Below are positions 14,647 through 23,661 of a stretch of DNA of 64,000 nucleotides, piece after piece. The stretch is from Pararhizobium sp. (lineage in GTDB: Bacteria; Pseudomonadota; Alphaproteobacteria; Rhizobiales; Rhizobiaceae). The position numbers and the translations under genes are program-made. The stretch's first letter is position 1, and each line of letters opens with the position of its first letter. Where the stretch lies: assembly GCA_030655075.1 (NCBI GenBank), contig JAURWE010000046.1, forward strand, positions 248,001 through 312,000. The letters are read 5' to 3'. The notes beneath the pieces were generated by a model. It searched no databases. It saw only the letters and a list, made by a program, of their open reading frames with translations, and was not told where the DNA came from.

Positions 14647-15747
14647 TCAAAGAATATCCGTCGCCGTGATCGCGATGCCGAAGCCTTCGAGGCCGACATA
14701 GTGGCGTTCGCGCGTCGACAGCAGCCGGATCGAGGTGATGCCGAGGTCTTTGAGGATCTGGGCGCCGAGGCCGATTTCCAGCCATTCGCTTTCGCGTACC
14801 TGTGCCTCGTCATGGCCTTCGCGGTCGTGTTTTCCCTTGCGGGCGGTCTGCGATGCGCCGACGCCGACGGAGCCTTCGCGCAGGTAGACGATGACGCCGC
14901 GTCCCTGAGCACTGATCCGCTTCATGATCTCGTCGATCTGCGGCGCGCGGCCAAACACGTCGGCGCCGACATTTTCCAGGTGCAGCCGCACCGGAATGTC
15001 CTCGCCGTCTCTGATATCGCCGAAGACGACAGCCAGATGCTGCATCGGGTCCCAGGGCAGGGAATAGGCGTGGCCCTTGGCCTTGCCATAGGGCGTGTCG
15101 ATGTCGAAACTGTTCTCCAGCTCGATCAGCTTGTCCTTGCGCTGGCGGTAGGCGATGAGATCGGCGACGGAGACCTGCTTCAGGCCGTGCGTTTCCGCAA
15201 AGCTTGCCACCTGCGGGCCACGCATGACCGTGCCATTGTCGTTGACCAGTTCGCAGATCACCCCGATCGGCGGCAGGTTGGCGAGCTTGCAGAGATCGAC
15301 GGCCGCTTCCGTGTGGCCGGACCGCATGAGAACGCCGCCCTCGCGGGCGACCAGCGGAAAGATGTGGCCGGGGCGGGTGAAGTCGGCAGCGCCGACATTC
15401 GGATTGGCGAGATTGCGCACCGTCAGCGTCCGGTCTTCGGCCGAAATGCCGGTCGTCGTGCCGTGCTTGAAGTCGACCGTGACGGTGAAGGCGGTGGTAT
15501 GGGCCGAATCGTTCTCGGCCACCATGGCGTTGAGGTTGAGGCGGCGGGCCTCTTCCTTGGGCATCGGCGTGCAGACGATGCCCGACGTGTAGCGCACGAT
15601 GAAGGCCATCTTTTCCGGCGTGCAGTGAACGGCGGCGACGATCAGGTCGCCCTCGTTCTCGCGGCCGTCATCGTCGGTGACGACGACGATTTCACCGGCC
15701 TCGAAGGCCCGGATGGCATCGGCAACACGCTTCTGGTCAAAAGGCAT
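14647..15747 (-). CDS. ribB: 3,4-dihydroxy-2-butanone 4-phosphate synthase with a degenerate GTP cyclohydrolase II-like C-terminus
   Basis: Makes the four-carbon precursor of riboflavin from ribulose 5-phosphate. Residues 1-200 are the RibB domain: DDDGRENEGDLI (25-36) with its acidic Mg-binding residues, RPGHIFPL and RSGHTEAAVDL. Residues about 205-366 follow the GTP cyclohydrolase II fold (HLENVGADVFG, RGVIVYLREGS, LGAQILKDLGI), but the zinc-binding Cys triplet of RibA is absent: the position of the LRCDCG motif reads RAPQIDEI. The second half is therefore unlikely to hydrolyse GTP. The gene follows aroC by 34 bases on the same strand. No FMN riboswitch is visible in that short gap. Confidence 0.92.
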   Translation of the reverse strand: MPFDQKRVADAIRAFEAGEIVVVTDDDGRENEGDLIVAAVHCTPEKMAFIVRYTSGIVCTPMPKEEARRLNLNAMVAENDSAHTTAFTVTVDFKHGTTTGISAEDRTLTVRNLANPNVGAADFTRPGHIFPLVAREGGVLMRSGHTEAAVDLCKLANLPPIGVICELVNDNGTVMRGPQVASFAETHGLKQVSVADLIAYRQRKDKLIELENSFDIDTPYGKAKGHAYSLPWDPMQHLAVVFGDIRDGEDIPVRLHLENVGADVFGRAPQIDEIMKRISAQGRGVIVYLREGSVGVGASQTARKGKHDREGHDEAQVRESEWLEIGLGAQILKDLGITSIRLLSTRERHYVGLEGFGIAITATDIL

Positions 15748-15781
15748 GCGGGTGTTTCCTTAGATTATTTCAGACGGCCAA

Positions 15782-16879
15782 TCACTTCAGGCGGCCTGTC
15801 TGGCCCCGGTCGCGCAGATAATGGTCGGCAATGGTGCAGGCCAGCATGGCTTCGCCGATCGGCACGGCGCGAATGCCGACGCAGGGGTCGTGGCGGCCCT
15901 TGGTGCGGACATCGACCTCGTTGCCGTCGCTGTCGATCGACTTGCGCTCGGTGAGGATCGACGAGGTCGGCTTGATGGCGAACCGCGCCACGACCGGCTG
16001 GCCGGTAGCGATGCCGCCCAGAATACCGCCGGCATTGTTGGACAGGAAAATCGGGTCGCCCGAGGCGCTGACACGCATCTCGTCGGCATTCTCCTCGCCG
16101 GTGATTTCAGCCGCCGCAAAACCATTGCCGATCTCGACGCCCTTGACGGCATTGATCGACATCAGGTTGGAGGCGATGTCCTGATCGAGCTTGGCATAGA
16201 TCGGCGCGCCGATGCCGGCAGGCACGCCGTCGGCCACCACTTCGACCACGGCGCCGACCGAGGATCCGGCCTTGCGGATTCCGTCGAGGTACTCTTCCCA
16301 CACGGGCACCATCGCCGGGTCCGGGCAGAAGAACGGGTTGTTGCCGATCTCGTTCCAGTCCCAGTTGTCGCGGTTGATCCGGTGTTTGCCGATCTGCACC
16401 AGCGCGCCGCGCACCAGAAGGCCGGGCACGACCTTGCGGGCGATACCGCCGGCGGCAACCCGCGCCGCCGTCTCGCGCGCAGACGAACGCCCGCCGCCGC
16501 GATAGTCGCGAATGCCGTATTTGACGTCATAGGTGTAGTCGGCGTGGCCGGGCCGGTAGCGCTTGGCGATCTCGGAATAGTCCTTCGAACGCTGGTCGGT
16601 GTTCTCGATCAGCATCGAAATCGGCGTGCCGGTCGAGATCATCGTCTCGCCGTCCTCCTCGAGCATGACGCCGGAGAGGACCTTGACCAGATCGTCCTCG
16701 CGCCGCTGCGTGACGAAGCGCGACTGGCCGGGTTTGCGCTTGTCGAGCCAGCTTTGCAGCTCCGCAAGCGTGAAGCGCAGGCCCGGAGGGCAGCCATCGA
16801 CGACGCAGCCAAGGGCGACCCCGTGGCTCTCGCCCCAGGTGGTGACGCGGAAAAGGTGACCGAACGTATTGTGAGACAT
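15782..16879 (-). CDS. aroC: Chorismate synthase
   Basis: Final enzyme of the shikimate pathway: converts 5-enolpyruvylshikimate 3-phosphate to chorismate using reduced FMN. The 365-residue protein begins MSHNTFGHLFRVTTWGESHG, the classical signature 1 region, and has the GGGRSSARETA signature 2 and the SNNAGGILGGI region late in the chain. The ATG at 16879 is preferred over a codon six residues upstream because the family starts there. It is followed by ribB, which with FMN dependence of AroC makes functional sense of the pairing. Confidence 0.96.
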   Translation of the reverse strand: MSHNTFGHLFRVTTWGESHGVALGCVVDGCPPGLRFTLAELQSWLDKRKPGQSRFVTQRREDDLVKVLSGVMLEEDGETMISTGTPISMLIENTDQRSKDYSEIAKRYRPGHADYTYDVKYGIRDYRGGGRSSARETAARVAAGGIARKVVPGLLVRGALVQIGKHRINRDNWDWNEIGNNPFFCPDPAMVPVWEEYLDGIRKAGSSVGAVVEVVADGVPAGIGAPIYAKLDQDIASNLMSINAVKGVEIGNGFAAAEITGEENADEMRVSASGDPIFLSNNAGGILGGIATGQPVVARFAIKPTSSILTERKSIDSDGNEVDVRTKGRHDPCVGIRAVPIGEAMLACTIADHYLRDRGQTGRLK

Positions 16880-16949
16880 GATCTTGTACCGGCGCAAACT
16901 GGACTGGCGGCCGCGATCAAGCGCCCGCTTGCGAATTGCCGAAACTCTT

Positions 16950-16992
16950 AGAGCATGCCGCCTGAAAGTGTAAGCGCTTTTCGGATCACGTC
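16950..16992. repeat. Degenerate rhizobial intergenic palindrome
   Basis: The stretch starting AGAGCATGCCG and continuing to TTTTCGGATCACGTC resembles the abundant rhizobial repeat with core AGAGCATGATnCGAAAAGTGTnAnGCnnTTTTCGGA. Only one copy with several mismatches is present here, between aroC and the convergent-side end of the GGDEF/EAL gene, so the call rests on memory of the motif rather than on copies in this window. Confidence 0.4.
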
Positions 16993-17017
16993 CTGTTTGA
17001 AGAGACCAAAAAACAGC

Positions 17018-19732
17018 TTAGGACGCTTTGCGCCACTGGCGGCCGGCGGCAAACTCCAGCACCGCCTCCGGGCTCAGCGGCTTGGCGAAGGTGTAGCCCT
17101 GCAGCAGCTGGCAGCCGAGTGCGCTCAGCAGTTCGGCATGCTGCATCGTCTCGACGCCCTCGGCGACGATTTCGATGTTGAGCGAACGGCCGATCTCGAT
17201 GATCGAGCGCACCACGGACCGCTCATGCTTCGAGCTGAGGATGGGGCTGACCAGCTGCCGGTCGATCTTCAGCCGCTTCGGCTTGATCTTCAAAAGGCTG
17301 ACGATCGACGTGTGGCCGGTGCCGAAATCGTCGATTTCGATGTCGATGCCCAGCGCCTTGATCTTCTCGATATTGCGCGTCACCACGTCGTCGCTTTCAT
17401 CGAGGAAGATCGATTCCACCAGCTCGAAGGAGATCTGTCCTGCGGCAAAGTTCAGCCCCTGCAGCGAATCCACCAGGTTCTCGTCGCGCAGCCGCTTGGC
17501 CGAGACATTGACCGAAATTCTCGGAACAATCATGCCGGCCGCCGCCCAGCGCAGCCGGTGGACCAGCGCCTTTTCCAGAACGATCCGGTCGAGTGTCGCC
17601 ATCATGTTCATTTCTTCGGCGATCTTCAGGAACCGGTCCGGCGTCAGGAGCCCCTCGCGCGGATGGTTCCAGCGCACCAGCGCCTCGAGGCCTTCAAGTT
17701 CCAGCGTACCGGCGGCGATCTGCGGCTGGTACCAGGGAATGAACTGGTCGTTTTCGATGCCTTCGAGAATCTCGTCGGCAATGCGCTTGGTCGTGGTGAT
17801 CTCGGACTGCAGTGCCTGGGTGAAGAATTCGTGGCGGTTGCGGCCGCGCTCCTTGGCGCGGTAAAGCGCGATGTCGGCATTGATCAGCAGCGTACGCGGG
17901 TCGAGGTTCGACCCCTTGCCGATGGCGATGCCGATGCTGACGCCGAAGCGGCAGGGAAAACCGTTGTAGTTCACGGGCTGGCGCATCTCGACGATGATCC
18001 GCTCGGCGATGCCGGTGAGATAGGCCTTGTTCTTGGCATCGGTGACGACGATGACGAATTCGTCGCCGCCGATGCGGGCGATCAGGTCGTTCTCGCGCAC
18101 ATTGTTGCGCAGGATCTGCGAGGCATGCACCAGCATGGCGTCACCGGCCGCATGGCCCAGCGTGTCGTTGATCTGCTTAAACCGGTCGAGGTCGATGTGC
18201 AGCACGGCGATGTCGGTGGCGCCGTACTCGTCGCTGGCGGCAAGCCGCTCCAGCTCGCGGTCGAGCTTGCGGCGGTTGCCGAGATCGGTCAGCGGATCAT
18301 GCAGCGCGTTGTATTCGATCCGGTCATTGGCATATTCGAGCTCTTCGTTCTTGGCATCGGCCAGAAGCTTGGCCTTGCGCAGCTGCTCGGTCATCAGCAC
18401 GTCGTCGGTCACGTCCCAGCTGATGCCGGTGATGCGTGTCACGCCGAGAACATCCTTGTGCGCCGAGCCGACGCTGCGCAGGTGCCGAACGGTACCGTCC
18501 GGCAATACGATCCGGTACTGCGCCCGGAAGTCGATCCCACGCTCCTTGGTCTGCTGCAGAAGGGCGGCAGTTTCGTCGAGGTCGCCGGGATGGATGCCCG
18601 CAAGCCATTGTGCATGGGTCCGCTGGCCGCGCTCGGCCGCGAACCCGTGCAGAGAACTCATCCGGTCGTCCCAGTCGTGCAGGTCGGCCGCCACGTCGAT
18701 TTCCCAGACGCCGATCTTCGACGCATCGAGCGCCAGGTCCAGACGGTTGGACAGCATCACCAACTGCCGTTCGCGGGCGCGGATCTTGGCGACGTTCTGC
18801 TGGCGCTCGTTGACGAAGCCGCCGGTAAGAATGATCGGCAGGATGATCATGAAGCCGGCAATGGCCATCATGATGCGCAGTTCGTTGGTGTTTCCAGGCT
18901 GCTGGTTCCAGCCGGCAGCCGGCACCGCTGCCATTTCCCACTTTCCGCCGGGAAACTCCAGCTCCTGCAGGATCGGCTGCCTGTCGAAAATATCGGCGTT
19001 TCCGTAGAACGGGTCGAGAATGCTGGTCTTGACGGACACGTCGCGCATGCTGATGTCGATGTGGAAATGCGTGTGGCTGTGATCGGCCTCCGAAGGCTCC
19101 GCGTCCGAATGGTAGACGTCGGCGTCCTGGTAGAGCCTTTTTTCGTCGATCACGCCCTCGATGAAACCCCAGAATGTGGAAATGCCCGTCCGCTTGGTGA
19201 AGACAGGAAAGAACAGCGTGAAGCCGCTTTCGCCGCTGGGCAGCCGCACGGGACCGGCAATGATCGGACGCAGCAGGTTGCGCGCCATGTCCATGGCCAG
19301 CCGTGAGGACTTGAAACGCTTGAAATCGGTGCCGATCATCTGTTCGTTGCCGCGATGCGGAAACACCATGGTGATCACGGCCTTCGGCGCAGTGCTCAGC
19401 CGCAGAAGCTGCGGGTTCTGCATCAGCAGCTTGTTGGCCTGCATGTCGAACAGCGCTTGCGGCAGGTCGGGCGTGGCAGACAGCGTGTTGGCAAAGCTGC
19501 GGATGACGGCAACGTTGGCGTTGATCTCGCCGCGCAGGCGCGTTTTCACCAGATTGAGCTCGCTGGTGACATTGGCCTTCAGTTCGTTGTGGAAGGTCCG
19601 CTGGTTCTGATTCTCGATAATAAAGGCGGCAAGCAGAATGACTGCCGTTGCAATTGCTGCGGGAACGAAAGACGGCTTTATAAATTGCGCGATGCTAATA
19701 AGCCTGCCTTTGAAAGCAGCGAGAATTTTCAA
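17018..19732 (-). CDS. Membrane CHASE-PAS-GGDEF-EAL cyclic-di-GMP enzyme
   Basis: A 904-residue inner-membrane protein for c-di-GMP turnover. Order: TM helix (about 22-41), periplasmic CHASE-type sensor (45-285), second TM (287-306), PAS (330-445), GGDEF and EAL. The cyclase motif is intact, G555-G-D-E-F559, and the inhibitory I-site RxxD is present at R547-x-x-D550. The EAL domain has E683-A-L685 in a LEALVRW context and DDFGTGH, so phosphodiesterase residues are also intact. Both activities are possible, with product feedback on the cyclase. No ligand for the CHASE domain can be named. It reads toward aroC; 274 bases upstream separate it from the DUF1344 gene. Confidence 0.93.
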   Translation of the reverse strand: MKILAAFKGRLISIAQFIKPSFVPAAIATAVILLAAFIIENQNQRTFHNELKANVTSELNLVKTRLRGEINANVAVIRSFANTLSATPDLPQALFDMQANKLLMQNPQLLRLSTAPKAVITMVFPHRGNEQMIGTDFKRFKSSRLAMDMARNLLRPIIAGPVRLPSGESGFTLFFPVFTKRTGISTFWGFIEGVIDEKRLYQDADVYHSDAEPSEADHSHTHFHIDISMRDVSVKTSILDPFYGNADIFDRQPILQELEFPGGKWEMAAVPAAGWNQQPGNTNELRIMMAIAGFMIILPIILTGGFVNERQQNVAKIRARERQLVMLSNRLDLALDASKIGVWEIDVAADLHDWDDRMSSLHGFAAERGQRTHAQWLAGIHPGDLDETAALLQQTKERGIDFRAQYRIVLPDGTVRHLRSVGSAHKDVLGVTRITGISWDVTDDVLMTEQLRKAKLLADAKNEELEYANDRIEYNALHDPLTDLGNRRKLDRELERLAASDEYGATDIAVLHIDLDRFKQINDTLGHAAGDAMLVHASQILRNNVRENDLIARIGGDEFVIVVTDAKNKAYLTGIAERIIVEMRQPVNYNGFPCRFGVSIGIAIGKGSNLDPRTLLINADIALYRAKERGRNRHEFFTQALQSEITTTKRIADEILEGIENDQFIPWYQPQIAAGTLELEGLEALVRWNHPREGLLTPDRFLKIAEEMNMMATLDRIVLEKALVHRLRWAAAGMIVPRISVNVSAKRLRDENLVDSLQGLNFAAGQISFELVESIFLDESDDVVTRNIEKIKALGIDIEIDDFGTGHTSIVSLLKIKPKRLKIDRQLVSPILSSKHERSVVRSIIEIGRSLNIEIVAEGVETMQHAELLSALGCQLLQGYTFAKPLSPEAVLEFAAGRQWRKAS

Positions 19733-19912
19733 AGTCTTGTCCCCTTATTGTTGCCCTGCACAATAGGAGGCGAATCTTAAAATACACTTTCAGGACACCA
19801 GGACTTAAGCAGATGGCCCAGATTTTCCTTGGGATAATCAAGGGGCTGCAGCCGGTTGCTCTTGCTATTGCCGAAACACGGCCTTTCACTGTGCCCAAGC
19901 TGAGGCAACCGC

Positions 19913-19942
19913 GCAAAAATCACATTGCCGGGCAATTTTTGC
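19913..19942. promoter_or_regulatory. Inverted repeat upstream of the DUF1344 gene
   Basis: GCAAAAAT (19913-19920) and ATTTTTGC (19935-19942) are perfect eight-base arms; the 14-base spacer contains the palindrome core TTGCCgGGCAA, which overlaps the right arm. It lies 64 bases upstream of the DUF1344 start in a 274-base divergent gap (19733-20006) where I see no gene. It may be an operator or an mRNA hairpin. Confidence 0.4.
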
Positions 19943-20006
19943 CACAATCGGAGGTCAAATCATGAGGGCATCGAAATTGAATGACTTGGAAAAAGGGGCA
20001 CGAAAG

Positions 20007-20267
20007 ATGCGCTTCATCATAGCTGCACTTCTGGCAACAGCCAGCTTCCTGTCGCCGCTCACTGTTTTTGCGGAAAGCGCCGACGTCGAGGCGACGATTA
20101 CCGATATCGATACCGACAAGCTCAGCCTGTCGCTGGACGATGGCAAGAACTATCAGGCCCCCGAAGAGTTCAACTTTGAAGGCCTGCAGGCCGGCGTCAA
20201 GGTCGTCGTGTTCTACACCGAGATCGACGGCAAGCGCGTCATCAACGATCTGGAAGTCGTCAAGTAA
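20007..20267 (+). CDS. DUF1344 small periplasmic protein
   Basis: An 86-residue protein of the DUF1344 family, common in rhizobia and of unknown function. From the ATG at 20007 (AGGGG nine bases upstream) it has a signal peptide (residues 1-22, ending TVFA). The mature 64 residues form a small beta-rich domain: VEATITDIDTDKLSLSLDDGK, then GVKVVVFYTEIDGKRVINDLEV. An in-frame ATG 45 bases earlier would add a charged extension that spoils the signal peptide. It converges with the histidine phosphatase gene. Confidence 0.85.
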   Translation: MRFIIAALLATASFLSPLTVFAESADVEATITDIDTDKLSLSLDDGKNYQAPEEFNFEGLQAGVKVVVFYTEIDGKRVINDLEVVK

Positions 20268-20282
20268 TCTGCGAGCTGGCGT

Positions 20283-20867
20283 TTAGAGCCAGTCTATACC
20301 GGCATCGTCCAGCTTCAGGATGCGGTCCTGCGGTGTCTCGGCCGTTGCGGCCGCCTCGGACGACATGTTGGTGCGCAGCTTGAAAAGGGCCCGGATGACG
20401 CCGCCATGGGCGACACAGACCGTCGGCCTGTCGACGGAGGAAAGCCAGGCGCCGATCCGCCACGACAGGATCTCGTAGCTTTCGGCTGTTGCTCCCGGTG
20501 GAATGAAGTCCCATTTGGCCAGGTGCCGCTCTTCCACCCGCTCCGGCGCGTTTTCGCTCAGTTCCGCCAGCGTCGAACCTTCCCAGTCTCCGAAGGAAAC
20601 TTCCTTGAGCCGGTCGTCGGTCCTGTAATCCAGGGGATCGAGCCCCATGGCCGTGCGGATGCGCTCCATCGTCTCGCGGGTCCGGCCCAGCGGGCTGCTG
20701 ACGAAGTCGAAGCGGCTGGCACTGTCGCCGAGCAGGGCCTTCAGGGCAACACCGTTGCCCGTCGCCTGCTCGCGGCCGAGCGCGTTCAGCGGGATGTCCT
20801 GCTGTCCCTGGAGACGGCCATCGGCATTCCAGTCGGTCTGGCCGTGGCGGATCACATAGATGAGCAC
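20283..20867 (-). CDS. Histidine phosphatase family protein
   Basis: A 194-residue phosphoglycerate-mutase-like histidine phosphatase, cytosolic. The phosphohistidine motif R7-H8-G9 opens the chain (VIRHGQTDWN); the SSPLGRTRET segment and the late AHGGVIRAL segment give the second catalytic His. Members of this superfamily hydrolyse sugar phosphates, phosphoserine, nucleotide or cobalamin intermediates; the substrate is not identifiable. It follows fabI by 22 bases on the same strand, an arrangement seen in other rhizobia, so it may be co-transcribed with fabI. Confidence 0.9.
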   Translation of the reverse strand: MLIYVIRHGQTDWNADGRLQGQQDIPLNALGREQATGNGVALKALLGDSASRFDFVSSPLGRTRETMERIRTAMGLDPLDYRTDDRLKEVSFGDWEGSTLAELSENAPERVEERHLAKWDFIPPGATAESYEILSWRIGAWLSSVDRPTVCVAHGGVIRALFKLRTNMSSEAAATAETPQDRILKLDDAGIDWL

Positions 20868-20889
20868 GGCGAGACCCCTGAAAGCAAAT

Positions 20890-21708
20890 TTAGTCCTTGA
20901 TGACCGAAATATCCGGCGCGTCGACGGCTTTCATGCCGATGACATGGTAGCCGCTGTCGGCGTGATGGATCTCGCCGGTGACGGAGCGCGACAGGTCCGA
21001 CAGCATGTAAAGGCCGACATCGCCGACCTCTTCGATGGTGACGGTGCGGCGAAGCGGTGCGTTATATTCGTTCCACTTGAGGATATAGCGGAAATCGCCG
21101 ATGCCGGAAGCCGCCAGGGTCTTGATCGGACCGGCGGAAATGGCGTTGACACGAATGTTCTTCGGGCCGAGATCGACCGCCAGATACTTGACGCTGGCCT
21201 CGAGCGCAGCCTTGGCGACACCCATGACATTGTAGTTCGGCATGACCTTCTCGGCGCCGTAATAGGTCATGGTCAGCATCGAGCCGCCATCCGTCATCAG
21301 CTTTTCAGCGCGGCGCGCCACGGCGGTGAAGGAATAGACCGAAATGTTCATCGTCAGCGCGAAGTTGGCAGCCGACGTATCGACGTAGCGGCCGGTCAGT
21401 TCGTCCTTGTCGGAAAAGCCGATGGCATGCACGACGAAATCTATCTTGCCCCAGAGCTGTTCGAGATGGTCGAAGACCGCATCGATGGTCGATTCGTCGC
21501 TGACATCACAGTGGCCGGCCAGAATGCCGCCGAGTTCGGCGGCCAGCGGCTCGACGCGCTTTCTCAGCGCATCACCCTGATAAGTGAATGCGATTTCGCC
21601 ACCCTGAGCATGAATTGCCTTGGCAATGCCCCACGCGATGGAACGGTTGTTTGCAACGCCCATGATGACGCCGCGTTTACCCTTCATCAGACCATCTGCC
21701 TGAACCAT
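20890..21708 (-). CDS. fabI: Enoyl-[acyl-carrier-protein] reductase (NADH)
   Basis: Reduces the enoyl-ACP double bond in the last step of each fatty acid elongation cycle; the target of triclosan-type inhibitors. The 272-residue short-chain-dehydrogenase fold has the FabI-type nucleotide motif GVANNRSIAWGIA (17-29) and the catalytic pair Y159-x6-K166 in the YNVMGVAK segment. Length fits FabI. Upstream is a DnaJ-like gene on the same strand (120-base gap); downstream is the histidine phosphatase. Confidence 0.96.
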   Translation of the reverse strand: MVQADGLMKGKRGVIMGVANNRSIAWGIAKAIHAQGGEIAFTYQGDALRKRVEPLAAELGGILAGHCDVSDESTIDAVFDHLEQLWGKIDFVVHAIGFSDKDELTGRYVDTSAANFALTMNISVYSFTAVARRAEKLMTDGGSMLTMTYYGAEKVMPNYNVMGVAKAALEASVKYLAVDLGPKNIRVNAISAGPIKTLAASGIGDFRYILKWNEYNAPLRRTVTIEEVGDVGLYMLSDLSRSVTGEIHHADSGYHVIGMKAVDAPDISVIKD

Positions 21709-21828
21709 GGTATGCTCCCTGATACTTCTTGAGGTCTGCCTATGGCATAGCCGGACTGGCTGTTCAAGCTAGGCTGCGATCAGCAACTGTAAGCTCCCGT
21801 AACATTGGGTGCTGAATGCTGTGCTCAT

Positions 21829-22935
21829 TTAGAGGAATAGTCCTTCGCGCAGGCTGCGCATCAGGTCCGTCACCTTGCTGTCGGGCTTGTCCCAGAGCAT
21901 GACGCGGATTTCGACCAGCAGATCGCCGCGCTTGCCATCGGCGTCGGCAAGTCCCTGATTTTCAATCCGAATGACGTGGTCGGAACCGGACCACGGCGGA
22001 ACCGTCACGGCGATCTTGCCCTCGGGTGTGTCGACGCTGCTGTCGCAGCCGAGAATGGCATTCCCGATATCCACAGGAAGAACCACGCGCAGGTCGTATC
22101 CCTCGACACGGATCGTCTCGTCCGGCGCCAGCCGAACCGTCGCAACCGCGTCGCCGCGCTTCAGGCCGGGAACGCGGTGTCCCTGCTCCTTGAGGCGGAT
22201 TTCCTGGCCGGTGGTGGTGCCGGCCGGCAGGCGGATGTTGAAGCTCTGGTCTTCCGGCAGGTCGGCCTTGACCCGTGCCCGGTTGAAAATATCGGCAACC
22301 GTGACGAACAGATCAAAGGTCAGGTCCGGCGCCCGCTCGATCACCTTGTCGGGCGTCTTGTTGGCAATGTTGCGGATGCGGCGCACGATCGCCGACACCA
22401 GATCCCCCGCCGGCGCGGTGCCTCTGGCGGGTGCTGCGGCAGCCTGCGCGGCCTCTGCCGCCTCCTGTTTGGGCTCCGGTTTCGGCTCCGGCTTGGATGC
22501 CGGTTGCGCCGGAGCTTCAGGTGCCGGACGTGCAGTCTGGCTTGAAGCGGCAGGTTGAGCAGGCGCCGGTCCGGCCGGGCCGCCCTTACTGCGCTGGTCG
22601 GTTCCGAAAATCCGCGAAATGACCTCCTCGGCGGATTCCTCGTCGACAAAGGCTTCGGCAGGCTGCGCGCCACCGGCTGCGCGGCGGCGCTGCTGGCTCA
22701 TCTGCTCCATATAGCGAAGGTTGGCGTCGCGCCGCGCATCGTCGTAGCGGGCCCGCATCTGCGGGTCTTTCAGGATCTCGTAGGCGCGGCTCGCCTCGGC
22801 GAACCGCTGGGTCGCAAGCGGGTCGTCCTGGTTCTGGTCCGGGTGAAGGGCCTTGGCGACCGAGCGCCATGCCGACTTGATCTCGTCCTGGCCGGCGTTG
22901 CGTCTGACGCCAAGGATGGAATAGGGATCACGCAT
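21829..22935 (-). CDS. DnaJ-domain co-chaperone (CbpA-like)
   Basis: A 368-residue J-domain protein that should stimulate Hsp70 (DnaK). Residues 1-66 are the J domain, starting DPYSILGV with the HPD motif at 31-33. Residues about 110-185 are a low-complexity Pro/Ala/Lys/Glu spacer (repeated PAP, PEP and AEA). The C-terminal half is the DnaJ substrate-binding domain (FNIRLPAGTTTGQEIRLKEQG and a second barrel with VTVPPWSGSDHVIRI). There is no Cys-rich zinc finger, so it resembles CbpA (type II) rather than DnaJ. The J-fold calls are certain, the partner inferred. Confidence 0.9.
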   Translation of the reverse strand: MRDPYSILGVRRNAGQDEIKSAWRSVAKALHPDQNQDDPLATQRFAEASRAYEILKDPQMRARYDDARRDANLRYMEQMSQQRRRAAGGAQPAEAFVDEESAEEVISRIFGTDQRSKGGPAGPAPAQPAASSQTARPAPEAPAQPASKPEPKPEPKQEAAEAAQAAAAPARGTAPAGDLVSAIVRRIRNIANKTPDKVIERAPDLTFDLFVTVADIFNRARVKADLPEDQSFNIRLPAGTTTGQEIRLKEQGHRVPGLKRGDAVATVRLAPDETIRVEGYDLRVVLPVDIGNAILGCDSSVDTPEGKIAVTVPPWSGSDHVIRIENQGLADADGKRGDLLVEIRVMLWDKPDSKVTDLMRSLREGLFL

Positions 22936-23135
22936 AACTCGTCACCATGTTTGCGAAGGCCGCCCGGGTTCTGGATCCCCCGGCGTTTCCGGATATTCGT
23001 TTGGGCCCGCAACCGTGCAGCGCCGTCGATCGTGATGATGCGGGGGAGGTTGCTAAATATCGGTTACTGCTGGCATCCCGCCTTGGCGGGCGTGCGAATG
23101 CCGCAAGCACGGCAGCGGCATTTTGCAAAACATGG

Positions 23136-23594
23136 TTACTCGCCGGTAAACGGCGATCCGCCATCGCGCGGCATGAAACTCATCAGGTGCCACTCGCCAT
23201 TCTGCAGCAGGCAGGTGTTTCCATCGAATTTGGCAATGCCCTGATAGGAATGGCGCGTCGTGGTGAACGTCCGGCAGAGTGTGCCGTTCTGCTGCTTTTC
23301 CTCAATGCTGCTGATCACGCCGGCGCTGCCGGAATTCGTATTGGCCCAGGGAACCGGGTTGGCGCCGAGCTTGCCAATGTCAGCCGATGAGACGGCATTG
23401 CGCACGGTCAGTTCGTCGGAAATCGTGTCGGTGCTTTTGCCTGCGGGCACCGAACCGGTCGCCATGGTGCTGTCGACCGAGGACGAGCCTGCAACGTCGA
23501 GGCCGCTGCTCATGCAGCCCGACAGCACGGCACACAGCGCGCAGGTCATCGCAGCGCCCATCCGCCGCAGCTGGAAAGCCTTTGTACAAATCAT
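23136..23594 (-). CDS. Lipoprotein of the RT0821/Lpp0805-type surface protein group
   Basis: A 152-residue envelope lipoprotein. A signal sequence ends in the lipobox LSGC (Cys about residue 27), followed by a Ser/Thr-rich tether. The C-terminal domain holds VPWANTNSGSAGVIS, GTLCRTFTTTRHSYQG and GNTCLLQNGEWHLM, a pattern I associate with RT0821/Lpp0805 family surface proteins; the two Cys may form a disulphide. Function unknown. The start is taken at the Met at 23594; a codon seven residues upstream is also possible. It is divergent from pdxH with only 67 bases between them. Confidence 0.72.
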   Translation of the reverse strand: MICTKAFQLRRMGAAMTCALCAVLSGCMSSGLDVAGSSSVDSTMATGSVPAGKSTDTISDELTVRNAVSSADIGKLGANPVPWANTNSGSAGVISSIEEKQQNGTLCRTFTTTRHSYQGIAKFDGNTCLLQNGEWHLMSFMPRDGGSPFTGE

Positions 23595-23661
23595 CGACTT
23601 TGCTATGTCTCGCAAGGCATACCCGTTCTACTCGATACACATTCCGGCACTGGAAGACATG

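Noticed and set aside
16955..19306. Open reading frame of 783 codons on the + strand opposite the GGDEF/EAL gene
   Set aside because: It is antisense to a gene with intact catalytic motifs, shows no recognisable domain and reflects high third-position G+C. The same applies to long + or - frames opposite bioN-bioY (2910-4241), ctaD (28368-29933 and 29949-31367), ctaE-surf1 (32551-34299) and the GGDQF/EAL gene (44096-46051).
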